A stretch of DNA of 64,000 bases, from contig NC_133387.1 in NCBI RefSeq assembly GCF_047511655.1, positions 44,992,853 through 45,056,852 on the forward strand, in the 5' to 3' direction. Below, piece after piece: positions 11,201 to 24,191 of this stretch. The notes beneath the pieces are model-generated. The model saw only the letters and a list, made by a program, of their open reading frames with translations, was not told the DNA's origin and ran no database searches. The first letter of the stretch is position 1. Each line of letters starts with the position of its first letter. The DNA comes from Castor canadensis (lineage: Eukaryota; Chordata; Mammalia; Rodentia; Castoridae). The translations under genes and the position numbers were made by a program.

Positions 11201-12119
11201 GTAGATAATGTTGCTTTCATTTGAACTGCCCTATTTTGTATAGTTCTGATAAGGCTATCAGCTACACTATCTTTAACACAAATGGACAGTGATCCACAAC
11301 TGGCCAACAAGAGAATACCATTCATCTAGGTAGTGATTATATCAGGAAAGAGCACATGGACCTAGGACTCTTCTACTACAGATGTCAAGGAAGACAGTCT
11401 CTTACTTTTAGTGGGGTGGTCCTGGTACAGTAGTGATGTGTATCTGGGGTTATCAGTTGATAAGTACCTCCTTATATGGAGGAAGCCTGCTTGCATGTAG
11501 ATAAAACAAGGCCACAATATAAAGCAGAACTGAGAGATGGACAGGGAGAAAATATGACCAAATTGGTTAATACCTAGATTAACTAATCCAGTTTGTCTGC
11601 CCTGAGATCAATAGTATCGATTGTACTGTTAGACAAATAGCACCTCAGACTATACCTCAGTCTTTCCCAATCAGATTCTGTGTGTGGCTCTGTGGTTTTT
11701 TTTTTTTTTTTTTTTTTTTGGTTAACTTAGTCTGAGTTGGACTTCTGTCACCAACAGTTGAGCAGCATAATGTCTTCAGTATATATAGCCTAATTTTTCC
11801 AAAGCTATAAATATAAAAAATGACTTGATTTCTTTTGTCACATATATTTGGTGTCCAGGATGGATTGTGGAGGGCTCAGTGTGGGAGAGATCAGGGGAAA
11901 AGAAACCTAATTAAGAAGTATGAGGTATCAGGTGGAGTCTAGAATTTAAACCATGTTCTTGGTTGAAGTTTCTGTGGGTTTGCGCATATCTAGTGAGTTG
12001 GTTGGGTGGTACGATAGAAGTCTGTATTCTTTAATTCATTTATTTTACAAATATTCATTAATATTTTATGAGTTATTTAAGAGATATCCATTACTCTGGT
12101 TATTAGTGATCTAGAGTTA
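11201..12119. other. No gene; T24 homopolymer at 11696-11719
   Basis: Unremarkable AT-rich DNA apart from the long T-run, which is likely a reversed retroelement tail with no recognisable body attached. Confidence 0.5.
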
Positions 12120-12330
12120 GCAAATTAATGGTCCATTGCCTAGATCTGTTCTGCTGACTGCTTTTGTGAGTTGTCTTACCGGAAAACAACCATGCTTATT
12201 TATTTGCATATTGTCTAAGGCTGATTTTGTGCTACAGTGGGAGAAATGATTACTTGCAACAGAATCTTTATGGCCTGCAAAGCCTGAAATATTCACCAGC
12301 CCATTAACTGAAAAAGTTTGCTAAACCTTC
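12120..12330 (-). repeat. hAT-type MER element fragment, minus strand
   Basis: The reverse complement gives AGCAAACTTTTTCAGTTAA, GAATATTTCAGGCTTTGCAG and GACAATATGCAAATAAATA in consensus order. It is the third copy of this family in the window and is inverted relative to the other two. Confidence 0.65.
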
Positions 12331-12344
12331 AAGAATAATGAAAA

Positions 12345-12560
12345 TCCTGTTCCTAGATGCTACATTTTAGTGGGAGCACATGAAAAAAGAAACAAGTAAG
12401 CAAATTATGTCAGTTACTGATGTAAAGAAATGTGATTAAAAATAATTGGCAGGGTGGAATGTCAGTAGACAAGGGAGGCTTCTTTGCAGGACAAGAGATA
12501 TGAATGGTAAGAAGCAGCCTGCTCTGTAAAGATCTGAAGGTCAAGCATTCCAAGGTGGGG
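12345..12560. repeat. Ancient L2/MER-like fragment
   Basis: CTACATTTTAGTGGGAGCAC, GGAGGCTTCTTTGCAGGA and TGAAGGTCAAGCATTCCAAG resemble an ancient mammalian interspersed repeat also seen near 47.7-48.1 kb. Family assignment is uncertain. Confidence 0.4.
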
Positions 12561-12924
12561 ATTGACTTTTTGGGTTAAGAAACAGAACCATACTCATTTT
12601 ATTTTAAGTTCATTGTGGTTTTGCGAAATTTTAATTGCAAATACAGTAAGCTTATTATTGGTTATATTTAAAGAATGTAAAATAAAACCTGGTTTTAGAT
12701 TCTGTTAAATCCCTAAAAAAAAGAAAAAGAAGAAGCATAATAGCAAGCTGGAGAATAAAGAAAGAAGGACAATTTGAAGGGGTGTCCGATCATGTGTAAC
12801 CTCTACCTCACACAGGATAACATGGAGGGAGAACCCTTAGTTCTTTGCATCTGCACTTCCAACCTTGTGTCAGGCTAAGAGGGAACCTTTGTTCCAGGTC
12901 TTTCTGTGTGTGTGTGTGTGACGT

Positions 12925-13270
12925 TTTGTTATGAAAAACTTTCAAATATACAGAAAAATTGATAGATAATACGTTAATATCACTACCCGTTACCTAGATT
13001 CCAAAGCTGACATTTGACCTACCATTAACACATGTGCTGTAACATATCTATCTCCTTACTGTTATCTATCTTCTTTCATTTTGCATTTCAAAGGAAATTG
13101 CAGGCACTAGCACACTTCAGCAAACACTTCAGCGTGGTATCAATAACTATAACTCAAATATTATTGTTTTCCAAAGTATTTTTGGAAGAAATGATAATGA
13201 TTAAGAACATGAGAATGCTAACTATTTGATCATTGTACTTGTATTGAATGATACTGTTTCTCATAAATAT
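12925..13270. repeat. Old L1 3'-UTR-like fragment
   Basis: AAACTTTCAAATATACAGAA, ACCTAGATTCCAAAGCTGAC and AGGAAATTGCAGGCACTAGC are diverged forms of a phrase series common in old mammalian L1 3' regions. A short TG repeat (12907-12919) precedes it. Confidence 0.5.
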
Positions 13271-13894
13271 AAATAAACTATGTCTTGGTAAAATTTTCCC
13301 TTGTCTTTTTAATTGCCCATCTCCTCCAATGGAATAAAGTAACTCTATTATTCATATTTTATGAATGCTTCACAAGATATAGTAAGAACAAAGTTAATTT
13401 GTTAGGTAAGTTTTAGATTTCATCAGATATAGTTTAGAGAGTTTCTTCATTCATACATAAAAGCACTTTTACTACCACTACCCCTCATTCCTCTATTAAG
13501 AAAATTTATAGAAAGCAATTCACATTCTGCCCATTCAGCATCACAGGCAATTAGTAATTTTAATTTGTTACTGATGCTAGATAAGGAGATACACTGTGAC
13601 TTTCTACAAAGCTCCACAAGGTGGTGCCCAAATATCTTTTTTCAAACAAATAATCCCTCAGTATTTATGGTCAGTTCTGACTAATTTGTGTCAGAATTTG
13701 GCAATTTCTAAATTTGGTCAATTAGTGTAATAGAAAATATAAAATTAAGTAAAAGTTACCTATTTTATTTACTTAGAGTAAATAAAATTATACATGTATA
13801 ATTTCAGAATCTATAGCTCTGGATATAAACAATGAATAATGATTATAATAATGAACTTTTATTTGTATAGTTTAATATTATTAAAATTTTTCAA
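13271..13894. other. No recognised feature
   Basis: AT-rich sequence without named repeats or coding signals. Confidence 0.5.
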
Positions 13895-14090
13895 AGCTAG
13901 GAGTGGTGGTACACATCTGTAACTCCAGCTACTTGGGAGGCAGAGGCAGGAGGATTGCAAGTTCAACGGCAGCTCACACAAAGTTAGTGAGAACTTGTCT
14001 CAAAGACAAAATATCTGGGAGTGTGGTTCAAATGGTAGAACACTTGCCTAACAAGTACAAGACCCCAGATTTAATCCTCAAATAGTAAAA
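13895..14090 (+). repeat. Dimeric B1-ID-like SINE, full length
   Basis: The left half (AGCTAGGAGTGGTGGTACAC, CTCCAGCTACTTGGGAGGCA, GTCTCAAAGACAAAAT) passes directly into the tRNA-like right half (GGGAGTGTGGTTCAAATGGT, AGAACACTTGCCTAACAAGT) and an A-rich tail. This is the clearest plus-strand example of the two-part SINE and supports a rodent source. Confidence 0.85.
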
Positions 14091-15183
14091 ATATCCCCAA
14101 ATTGTAAATATTCCCAAATAGTAAAATATTAATTTACCTCTAGTTCCTTTCATTATCAACTTTGTCTATGAATGATTTACCCTTAGTACAGAATTTAAAA
14201 GGGGAGAAAAAAAAAAGCTATCACATAGGAAGAACTACTCAACTTAGATGTAGCTCAAAAGAAGATGACTCTATTACCCCGTTAGGAACAATGTTATGTG
14301 AACATGTATTGTGATGGGATGACACAGTTTGTGATAGTTAGTTGCTTAATGTCCTTACAACATTATTGTTCCAGGAATTTGATAATTGTGTAAAAATTTT
14401 TCTTCATTGGTCTTATTATAAAATTTTGAATACACTTACCAGAAAACTCAAATGAGAGGTGAGTTTTTTTTCAACTAATTATCCACACAACTGATGATAC
14501 CTACTTATATTTCTGGCTGTATCAGATGTCAATAAAATGGATCACAGTCACTGAAATCACTGTAAAAGCCCCCAGCTATTTAGGCAAAACTGCCTAAATG
14601 TAAGTCAGCCAATTTAGTGTTCTAAGAAGGGGTGTTCATTGCCTCTGGTGGATGAGACATTAAGATTTATACAGTGACACATGAGACTCACACATAACAT
14701 GCTGGAATTTAGCCCAAGATGATTTTTCTGGAACAATTTGTCACTAATGTTAAACCCACATTTTCTAAACATAGATTGTTGGTTATACAGCCCCCTTTTT
14801 TTCCTGCTCTGACATAAGCCTGGTTGGTACAAAAGGCTATAAACCTCCTGGGAGTATTGAGGGATGATGAATGATGACCAGTTGATGCACAAAGATATAT
14901 TCTTTATTCCCTTACTGACTCATGGTTTGACCTTTGGATGGGTATCTACACCCACTCTCTATTTTATCAACTGTGAAATGAAACAATTAAGAATGATCTA
15001 TCTTTACATTCAGTTCTGAGATTTTATGTTATTGTTTGTCCCCAATACAAGAAAAGCTGAAATGCCAACTACTGGGAAACTGAAGAATTCACCAAGATAT
15101 AGTATGACACTGTAAAATACCAGAAAGTAATACCTACTAAGTGAAAAATAACCAACATTTTTTTCTAATTAAAAGTTAAGACT
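14091..15183. other. No recognised feature
   Basis: The 92-codon minus frame at 14614-14892 has no recognisable domain. The rest is AT-rich. Confidence 0.5.
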
Positions 15184-17560
15184 GCTTTAGGAAGAGGACA
15201 GGGCAAGATGAGGGATTAGAAGTATCCCCTCATTTTGATTCTGTGAGTAAGGAGTCAGGTAACAAGAAGAGACTATATTCTGAAGAAATAAAGAGCATTG
15301 GGAATAACAAAAGAGATGAGAGGACAGCTGAACACCATGGAGAAACAGAAAGGCAAAAGAGAAAAGCAAAACAGTCCCAAGCTCCATCCTCAGCTCCCTG
15401 GAGGTTGAAGAGAAGGTAGGAGGGGAAGCCCAGATGGCAATAACAAGGTAAGCTAGAGAGCCATAGCAACAAACTGGCAATTTTAGCCAGTCTAGCAGGA
15501 TAAACTTACACTCCCTGTGAGCCTTAAGCCTAGTGTGGGATTTGGTGAGAATGTGATTGCTCTCCTATGGAAGTCTAGCCTCTGTGAAAAAAAACCATTT
15601 TGTCCCTCCTCCTATCTCAGATAGCTATAGCATGGCACCATCTTGAAGTGGGGATGCCTATAAGAGGCTCAGGGAGTGCTGGGAGACCCTGCCACAGTGC
15701 CTTCATGGGTGATGGCTACAAGGAGAGATCTGATGTGGCCCTCCCCACATTAGGGAGCTCAGGCAGTGAAAGGCACAGTGGTTGAAGGCCCTGCTCACCC
15801 TGGTGGGGAATGAGTCCCATCACCTGAGGGTCAAGACAGAAACAAAGCATGGAGCCCCAGGCTGACCACTTGGACCCTCCTGTGGCTGTGGATTTGTTGC
15901 CAGGCAGGTTTTAAAGTCCCACACCCAGGCCCACTAAAATCATGTGATTTCCATAGCCTCTTCTTCCTCTACACACATTCAAGGAAATGAACTGCTGAAT
16001 GGTGTGTGAAAGCACTGAAACCTGCTTCTTGGAACTACAACCCAGTGTGTGTTTGCTGCCAGGCTGGACTGAAAACCTTGGGCTCAGGTCCTCTGAACAA
16101 CGTGATTTCTACATCCTCTTCTTCTCTATAGGAAGGTGAACAGGTAGGTAGGGTCTGAAAGCACTGAGACCACCAGGAAGAGTTCTTCCACTGGCAGTGC
16201 AGAACTCAGTGCTGTTTGCTCACCCACACTCTCTGGTGCATTCAGAGGATGCCCTAGGCTTGCATGCTTGCTGCCCTTGGGGACAAAAATTGAGGGGCTT
16301 GTAGAGCAAATGGGAACAAGCTTGGACCACAGGTTATTAAGTTCCCTGCAGCCAACAGCAGTTCCCTGTACACAAAGAAGGGAAACTTCTATAGTGAAGG
16401 CAGCCCAGAAGCAGACAACCAACCCTCTACAAGAGACCTCAGATATTTTACCTTGATCTGATCTGATCAAGGTTGAAGATCAGGCCCAGTGCCCTGAAGT
16501 ATGAAGGTGAATGCATAACTACAGTACTAGCTTAGTGATGAGTAACAGCACCCCAGTCCTGCTACTACACTGTTATGCCTGGACATTAAAGATAGTTCAA
16601 CTGAAATGTTATAGGTGACTAAAATTTCCAACCAATGACTTGGCCTCAGATAAACAAATGCCAATACAGAAACACAAGAATATGAAAAATAAGGCAACAT
16701 AACTATCCTCTCAAACTCAACAACTCCATAGTAATAAATACCAACAAGAGTAAAGTAGATGAAGTCTCAGACAACAAATTCAGAAAAATGATTATAGGAA
16801 TAATGTGGAAGAAGGTTAATTGCAGATTCAAGCCACATTTCTGTGTCTCCACAAACCAGAAACAAAACCTCAGATACATGACTACAAAGAAAAATGGGCA
16901 AGTTAGTAAGGTAGGGGAGGGCACCAGGAGAAGACTAGACAGATAGTGGCTAGATAAAAACAAAAACAAAACAAAACAAAAAAGTACTGAATTTTAGATC
17001 TATAAAACAAACAGAGATTAAAAAGGACCATTTGGGACCCGTCAGGGAGTTAGGAAAATCTCTTGGCAGCAGGGATGCAGGGTGTACTTCCTGTGACCAC
17101 CAGATCCTTAAGAAAATGACCGAGACCAGTGGGTACATGTAAACACACCTGTCCACAAAAGAGTTTCAGCAGAGTGAAGGCCCACACACTTGGGACTGGT
17201 CTGGGAGTCAGGAAAACCCACTTGGCAGCTATGCCTCTGGTATGGTGCAGGAGAGAATAAGCAGGAGACACTTCCCTATAATCACCAGATCCCTAAAGAC
17301 AATTCCCAGCTAAAACAGTACATATAAACACAACTGTCCAGGGAGACTTGGCAGAGTGAGACCTGCCCCACCTGAATCCAACAGCTGCCTCTGGTTTGGA
17401 TCCTTAACTAACCACAGAAAACCATACCCAGGCTCCACTGGGGCAACCCAGGGCCCAGAGTGGACACATGAGTAAACACAACAGGAGTTTTCTGTAAAGA
17501 AAGCTGAGGACCAGAGTTTGAAGGAGAGCATCCACTGCACTGATAAGATCACAGCAGGGA
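15184..17560 (+). mobile_element. Probable L1 5' region (5'UTR/ORF1 leader), decayed
   Basis: It begins GGAAGAGGACAGGGCAAGAT, like the start of L1 5'UTRs. It is more GC-rich than its flanks, as L1 5'UTRs are, and lies in the same orientation as the L1 body downstream. A segment at 16610-16730 (CCAACCAATGACTTGGCCTC) recurs at 18355-18475. Positions 17034-17350 contain two imperfect tandem units. No ORF1 is intact. The extent and family are inferred from position and composition. Confidence 0.5.
17034..17350. repeat. Two imperfect tandem units inside the L1 5' region
   Basis: GTCAGGGAGTTAGGAAAATC (near 17040) recurs as GTCTGGGAGTCAGGAAAACC (near 17200). CACCAGATCCTTAAGA (near 17099) recurs as CACCAGATCCCTAAAG (near 17283), each followed by ...ACAC..CTGTCCA. 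Spacing is about 160-185 bp with indels. It resembles the monomer arrays that form promoters in rodent L1 5'UTRs. Confidence 0.6.
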
Positions 17561-17873
17561 TAAATTTTTCATCTCAACAAGAAATAAATACTCACAAATG
17601 TCAAAATAAAATTTCTATACTTTTTTCCTTATTTTTATTTTTATTCATCTTAAAATTTCTTTTCCACAAGTTTTTCTATTGGTGGTTTATTCTACCTTCT
17701 TAATTACTTTATCTCATTACAATCCTTTACTATGGCATCCTTCTCCACAGTAATTGAACTAAACTCCTGAGTATAATTTTATTTACTTCATGCCTACACA
17801 ATTCACCCTACTCCCCCCATTTTACTTCCTTTTTATTTCTTCCCTCACCTGCCCTTATTTTTTCTACCTAATT

Positions 17874-18085
17874 TTTTTTTTTGGTGGGATTAGAGTTTGA
17901 ACTCAGGGTTTTACACTTACAAAGCAGTTACTCTACAGCTTGAGCCACACTTCTAGTCCATTTTGCTTTGGTTATTTCAGAGATGGGAGTCTTGTGAACT
18001 ATTTTCCCAGGCTGTCCTCAAACTGCAATCCTCCTGATCTCAATCTCTGAAGTATTTAAGCATGAGCCACTGGTGCCTGACTTTG
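17874..18085 (-). repeat. Dimeric B1-ID-like SINE, minus strand, with target-site duplication
   Basis: A T-run is followed by the reversed tRNA-like half (GAGTTTGAACTCAGGGTTTT, TACAGCTTGAGCCACACTTC) and the reversed B1-like half ending GCATGAGCCACTGGTGCCTG. Near-identical 10-mers flank it: CTACCTAATT at 17864-17873 and CTGCCTAATT at 18086-18095. The family is primate/rodent-type, mobilised by L1. Confidence 0.82.
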
Positions 18086-18289
18086 CTGCCTAATTATTAA
18101 CACCTACATAAATATTTTTTTTCCTAACCCCCTCCTTTACCATATAAGAGCAGTAGTCCCTTTCATATCCAGCATGATTGGTGGTATATGTGATATTACT
18201 AATAGCTTATTATTCTATGTAAATATCTGGTTTGATAGTGGGTTGGTGAATTTCACATTGCTGAGTTTAAAACTCCAGGGAGTGGTGAG

Positions 18290-21200
18290 AAACAGCACAT
18301 CTGGGAAGACTACCCAGTCTTCCCAGAATATATAGAGAATAACTGATAGACTGCCAGGTGACTGAAACCCTCAACCAATGACTTGACTTCTGATGAGCAA
18401 ATCTCAATGCAGAAACTGAGAAATAGGAAAAAAACACATAGCAACATGACACCTTAGAAATTCAACAATCACACAGCAAGGGCTCTGAACAATAGTGAAA
18501 TGAATGAAATTTCACATATTGAACTCAAAAGAATGACAAGAATGATCAGTGAAATGAAAGAGGACATGTATAAACACCTCAATGAAATCAAGAAGAACAC
18601 AAATAAGCAGCTAAATGAACTAAAAAGGACACAAATAAACACCTACATGAAATAAGGACAAAAATGCAAGGCATGAAAGGGGAAATAAATAAGGATACAG
18701 AAATCCTAAAAAAGAAATAAAATTGAAATTCTGGAAGAGAAAAGCTGTATAAGTCAAATAAAAATTCAGTTGGAAGCCTCAAAAGTAATAGCAAAAAACT
18801 TCCCAAACCTTGAGAAAGAGATGCCCATTCATGTACAGGAGGTCTTTAGGATTGCATACAGACAAGATTAGAACAGAACTTCCCCATGTCATATTATAAT
18901 TAAAATACTATGTATAGAGAATAAGGAAAGAACATTCAAATCTGTAAGATAGAAGCACCAAAGTTACCTATGAAGGCAGACCCATCAGAATAAACACTCA
19001 TTTATTGACAGATACTATAAGAGCAAGGAGGGCATGGAATGGTTTATTTTAAGCTTTGAAAGGAAATAACTGACAGCCTAGACTATTCTACACAGTAAAG
19101 CTATCATTCATAATTGAAGAAGAAATGAAAACCTTCCACGATAAACAAAAACTAGAGTAATGTATGACTACTAAACTAGCACTGCAAAAGATACTTAAAG
19201 GAATTCTACACCTTTAGAAGAGGAAGATAAATGCAACCACGAAAATACAGGAAAAATAAATCTCACTAGATCAGTAGAAAAGCTGGTGAGAAGCAGAGAA
19301 AAATAGAATACTACAAAAAAAGGAAAGGAATTACCACATGAATTTCAAAAATAACTCTGGATGCTGATGGTCTTAATTCTCTAGTGAAAAGTCGCAGATG
19401 GGTGGACTATATTAAAAAGTTTTTTAATGAAAAAGTCATAGATGGGTGTTGTTGTATACAGAAACACATCTCTCTAACAAAGACAAGCACATGCTTAAAG
19501 TGAAAGGGAAAAGATCTTCCAAGCAAACACACACAAAACAAGCAGGAGTAGCCATATACACATCTGACAAAGTAGATTTCAAACCAAAATTAGTCAGAAG
19601 AAACAAAAAAGATCACTTTATATTGATAAAAAGAACAATCCATCAGGAGAACTTAACTACTGTAAACATATGCACTGAATGTCAGTGCCCAATTTCATAA
19701 AAGAAGTACTATTTGGCATAAGAGCTCATATAGACCCCAACACAACAATAGCAGATAACTTCACTATCCCAGTCTTATCAATAGATAGGTTATCTAGACA
19801 AAACATCAACAAGGAAACTTTAAAATTAATGGTAGTATAGATCAAATGAACTTAATTAGCATGTACAGAATATTCCACTCAACAGCTACAAAATACATAT
19901 TCTTCTCAGCAGCCCATGGGAACTTTCTCCAAAACAGACCATATTTTAGGAAATAATGCAAGTGTTAACAAATACAAGAAAATTGAAATGCCTTCCTGTA
20001 TTTTACCAGACCATAATGGAATAAAGCTAGAAATTAATAACAAGAGAAAGTACAGAAAATATTCAAATACATGGAGATTGAACAATTCACTTTTGAACCA
20101 TCAGTGGGATATTGAGATATAAGGGAGGAAATAAAAAATTCATTGAAGCTAATAAAAAAAATGAAAACAGCTTACAATAACCTTTTGGACATAGCAAAGG
20201 CAGTACTAAGAGGAAAGTTGATAGTCATGAGTGCCTATGTTAAAAAAAACAGAGAAATTCTAAATAAATAACTCAATAATGCATCTGAAGCTTTTAGAAA
20301 AGCAAGAAACCAAACCCAAAAACAGCAGACAGAAAGAAACAATAGATATCAGGTCAGAAATTAACAAAATGGAGACTAAAAGAACAATACAAACAATCAA
20401 TGAAACAAGAAAGTTGGTTCTTTGAAAATACAAACAAGATTGATAAACCTTTAGTCATACTAACCAAAGAAAAGGAGGAGAGGACCAAAACTAATAGAAT
20501 TAGAGATGAGAAAGTTGACATCACAACAAATACCAAAGAAATCCAGAGAATAATTAGGGAAGATTTAAAAAACCTATATTCTAATAGAATGGAAAATTAA
20601 AAGAAATGGATACATTTCTAGGTGCATTTAACCTACAAAAATTGAGCCAAGAATGTATACAACTCAAATAGATCTATAACAAGTAAGGAAATTGAAGTAG
20701 TAATAATCTTTCAACAAAGAAAAGCCTGGGCCAAATGGATTCACTGTCAAATTCTACCAAAACTTTATTTAAAAGACAATTAATGCCAATGATTCTCAAA
20801 CTAGTTCAGAAATATGGAAAGGGTAGAAACATTACCAAACTCATTCTATGAAGTCAGTATTACCTTGATACCAAAATCAGATAAGGATATGACAAAAAAG
20901 AAAATTATAGAGCATTTTTCCTAATGAACAAAGTTCTTAATGAAATTTCCCTAATGAGCAAAAGTTCTCAATAAAATATTTGCAAAGTAAATTCAACAAC
21001 ACATTTAAAACCATACACCATGATCAACTTGGTTTCATTACAAGGATGATTCAACATACACAAATCAATTAATGTAATATAGCACATCAACAGATTACAT
21101 AATACTCTCATTATATTCAGAAAAAGCTTTTTGACAAAATTCAATATCTCTTCATGATAAAAGCCCTGAAGAAATTAGGATAAAAGGAACATACCTCAAC

Positions 21201-21816
21201 ATAGCAAAGGTTTATATATGATAAACCTATAGCCAACATCATCCTAAATGAGGAAAGACTGAAACTATTCCTCTGAGGTCAGGGCCAAGACAAGGATGTC
21301 CAGTCTCCTCACTTGTATAACATATAGTGCTAGAATTTTTAGCCAGAGCAATAAGCTAAGAGAAAGAAATGAAAGGGACACAAATAAGAAAGGTAGAGCT
21401 ATGCCTACTATATGATCCTTTACTTAAAGGACCTTAAAGATGCCACCCAAAACCACTGAGATCTGATAAACATAGGAAAGTACCAGGACACAAAATCAGC
21501 ATTAAAAAATCCATAGCTTTTATCTATACCAATAATGAAAACCTGAGAAAAATATCAGGAAAACAGTTCTATTCATAGTAGCCTCAAAAAATTTAAATAC
21601 CTAGGAATAAATATTAATAAGGAAATGAAAGACTTCTATAATTAAAACTATAAAACACAAAGAAGATATTAGAAGATGGAAAGACCATCGGTGCTCATGG
21701 ATTAGCAGAATTAATATTGTGAAAATGGCTAAACTACAGAAAGCAATATACAGATTCAACACAATCCCCATCAAAACTTCAATGGCATTATTCACAGAAA
21801 TAAAAAGATTGATAGT
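18290..21816 (+). mobile_element. Old L1, 5' part (ORF1 remnant and ORF2 endonuclease/RT region)
   Basis: Translation in all + frames shows broken L1 pieces. An ORF1-like stretch (18480-19200) is followed by an ORF2 endonuclease-like stretch (19446-19700, ETHLSNKDKHMLKVKGKRSS), then RT-region phrases such as DNA equivalents of CPVSSLV near 21290. Many stops and frameshifts mark age. It is interrupted at 21816 by a younger L1 and resumes at 24697. Confidence 0.8.
21802..21816. repeat. Target-site duplication, left copy (15 bp)
   Basis: AAAAAGATTGATAGT is identical to 24682-24696. Joining the flanks across one copy restores continuous old-L1 sequence (ACAGAAATA...AAAGTTGATTTGGAAACAC). Confidence 0.85.
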
Positions 21817-24191
21817 CAGACCTTTAAAGAAGAACTGATACCAACCCTCCTTAAACTGTTCCACGAAATAGAAAGGGAAGGAAAACTGCCAAACACATTT
21901 TATGAAGCCAGTATTACACTTATCCCAAAACCAGGCAAAGACACCTCCAAAAAGGAGAACTATAGGCCAATCTCCTTAATGAACATTGATGCAAAAATCC
22001 TCAACAAAATAATGGCAAACCGAATTCAGCAACACATCAAAAAGATTATTCACCACGACCAAGTAGGCTTCATCCCAGGGATGCAGGGGTGGTTCAACAT
22101 ACGAAAATCAATAAATGTAATAAACCACATTAACAGAAGCAAAGACAAAAACCACTTGATCATCTCAATAGATGCAGAAAAAGCCTTTGATAAGATCAAA
22201 CACCATTTCATGATAAAAGCTCTAAGAAAACTAGGAATAGAAGGAAAGTTCCTCAACATTATAAAAGCTATATATGACAAACCTACAGCCAGCATTATAC
22301 TTAATGGAGAAAAACTGAAACCATTCCCTCTAAAATCAGGAACCAGACAAGGATGCCCACTATCTCCACCCCTATTCAACATAGTACTGGAATTCCTAGC
22401 CAGAGCAATTAGGCAAGAAGAAGGAATAAAAGGAATACAAATAGGTAAAGAAACTGCCAAAATATCCCTATTTGCAGACGACATGATCCTATACCTCAAA
22501 GACCCAAAAAACTCTACTCAGAAGCTTCTAGACATCATCAATAGCTATAGCAAGGTAGCAGGATATAAAATCAACATAGAAAAATCATTAGCATTTCTAT
22601 ACACTAAAAATGAGCAAACGGAAAAAGAATGTATGAAAACAATTCCATTTACAATAGCCTCAAAAAAAATCAAATACCTAGGTGTAAACCTAACAAAAGA
22701 TGTGAAAGATCTCCACAAGGAAAACTATAGACTTCTGAAGAAAGAGATTGAGGAAGACTATAGAAAGTGGAGAGATCTCCCATGCTCATGGATTGGTAGA
22801 ATCAACATAGTAAAAATGTCGATACTCCCTAAAGTAATCTACATGTTTAATGCAATTCCCATCAAAATTCCAATGACATTCATTAAAGAGATTGAAAAAT
22901 CTACTGTGAAATTTATATGGAAACACAAGAGGCCACGAATAGCCAAGGCAATACTCAGTCAAAAGAACAACGCAGGAGGTATCACAATACCTGACTTCAA
23001 ACTATATTACAAAGCAATAACAATAAAAACAGCATGGTACTGGCACAAAAACAGACATGAAGACCAGTGGAACAGAATAGAGGACCCAGATATGAAGCCA
23101 CACAACTATAAGCAACTTGTCTTTGACAAAGGAGCTAAAAATATATGATGGAGAAATAGCAGCCTCTTCAACAAAACCTGCTGGGAAAACTGGTTATCAG
23201 TCTGCAAAAAACTGAAACTAGATCCATGTATATCACCCTATACCAAGATTAACTCAAAATGAATCAAGGATCTTAATATCAGACCCCAAACTCTTAAGTT
23301 GATACAAGAAAGAGTAGGAAATACTCTGGAGTTAGTAGGTATAGGTAAGAACTTTCTCAATGAAACCCCAGCAGCACAGCAACTAAGAGATAGCATAGAT
23401 AAATGGGACCTCATAAAACTAAAAAGCTTCTGTTCATCAAAAGAAGTGGTCTCTAAACTGAAGAGAACACCACAGAGTGGGAGAAAATATTTGCCAACTA
23501 TACATCAGACAAAGGACTGATAACCAGAATATACAGGGAACTTAAAAAACTAAATTCTCCCAAAACTAATGAACCAATAAAGAAATGGGCACGTGAACTA
23601 AACAGAACTTTCTCAAAAGAAGAAATTCAAATGGCCAGAAAACACTTGAAAAAATGCTCACCATCTCTAGCAATAAAGAAAATGCAAATTAAAACCACAC
23701 TAAGATTCCACCTCACCCCTGTTAGAATAGCCATCATTAGCAACACCACCAACAACAGGTGTTGGCGAGGATGCGGGGAAAAAGGAACACTCTTACACTG
23801 TTGGTGGGAATGTAGACTAGTACAACCACTCTGGAAAAAAATTTGGAGGCTACTTAAAAAGCTGGACATTGATCTACCATTTGATCCAGCAATACCACTC
23901 TTGGGGATATACCCAAAAGACTGTTACTCCAGAGGCACCTGCACATCCATGTTTATTGTGGCACTATTCACAATAGCCAAGTTATGGAAACAGCCAAGAT
24001 GCCCCACCACTGACGAATGGATTAAGAAAATGTGGTATCTATACACAATGGAATTTTATGCAGCCATGAAGAAGAATGAAATATTATCATTCGCTGGTAA
24101 ATGGATGGAATTGGAGAACATCATTCTGAGTGAGGTAAGCCTGGCCCAAAAGACCAAAAATCGTATGTTCTCCCTCATATGTGGACATTAG
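21817..24191 (+). pseudogene. L1 ORF2 C-terminal part (reverse transcriptase), disrupted
   Basis: The frame is open from the insertion junction to 23148 (about 444 codons). RT signatures are clear: [11 protein letters not shown] (palm motif A), [14 protein letters not shown] (motif B) and FADDMILYL (catalytic YADD-type motif C with FADD). A TGA at 23146-23148 interrupts it, the same frame resumes, another TGA lies near 23262, and a frameshift follows near 23460. The last part (23631-24191) reads in another frame and carries the C-terminal Cys motif ([17 protein letters not shown]). The N-terminal endonuclease is missing because of 5' truncation. It is a retrotransposon protein remnant, not a host gene. 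Confidence 0.9.

Noticed and set aside
22050..22499. A 149-codon minus-strand open frame.
   Set aside because: It is the antisense shadow of the L1 ORF2 reverse-transcriptase region.
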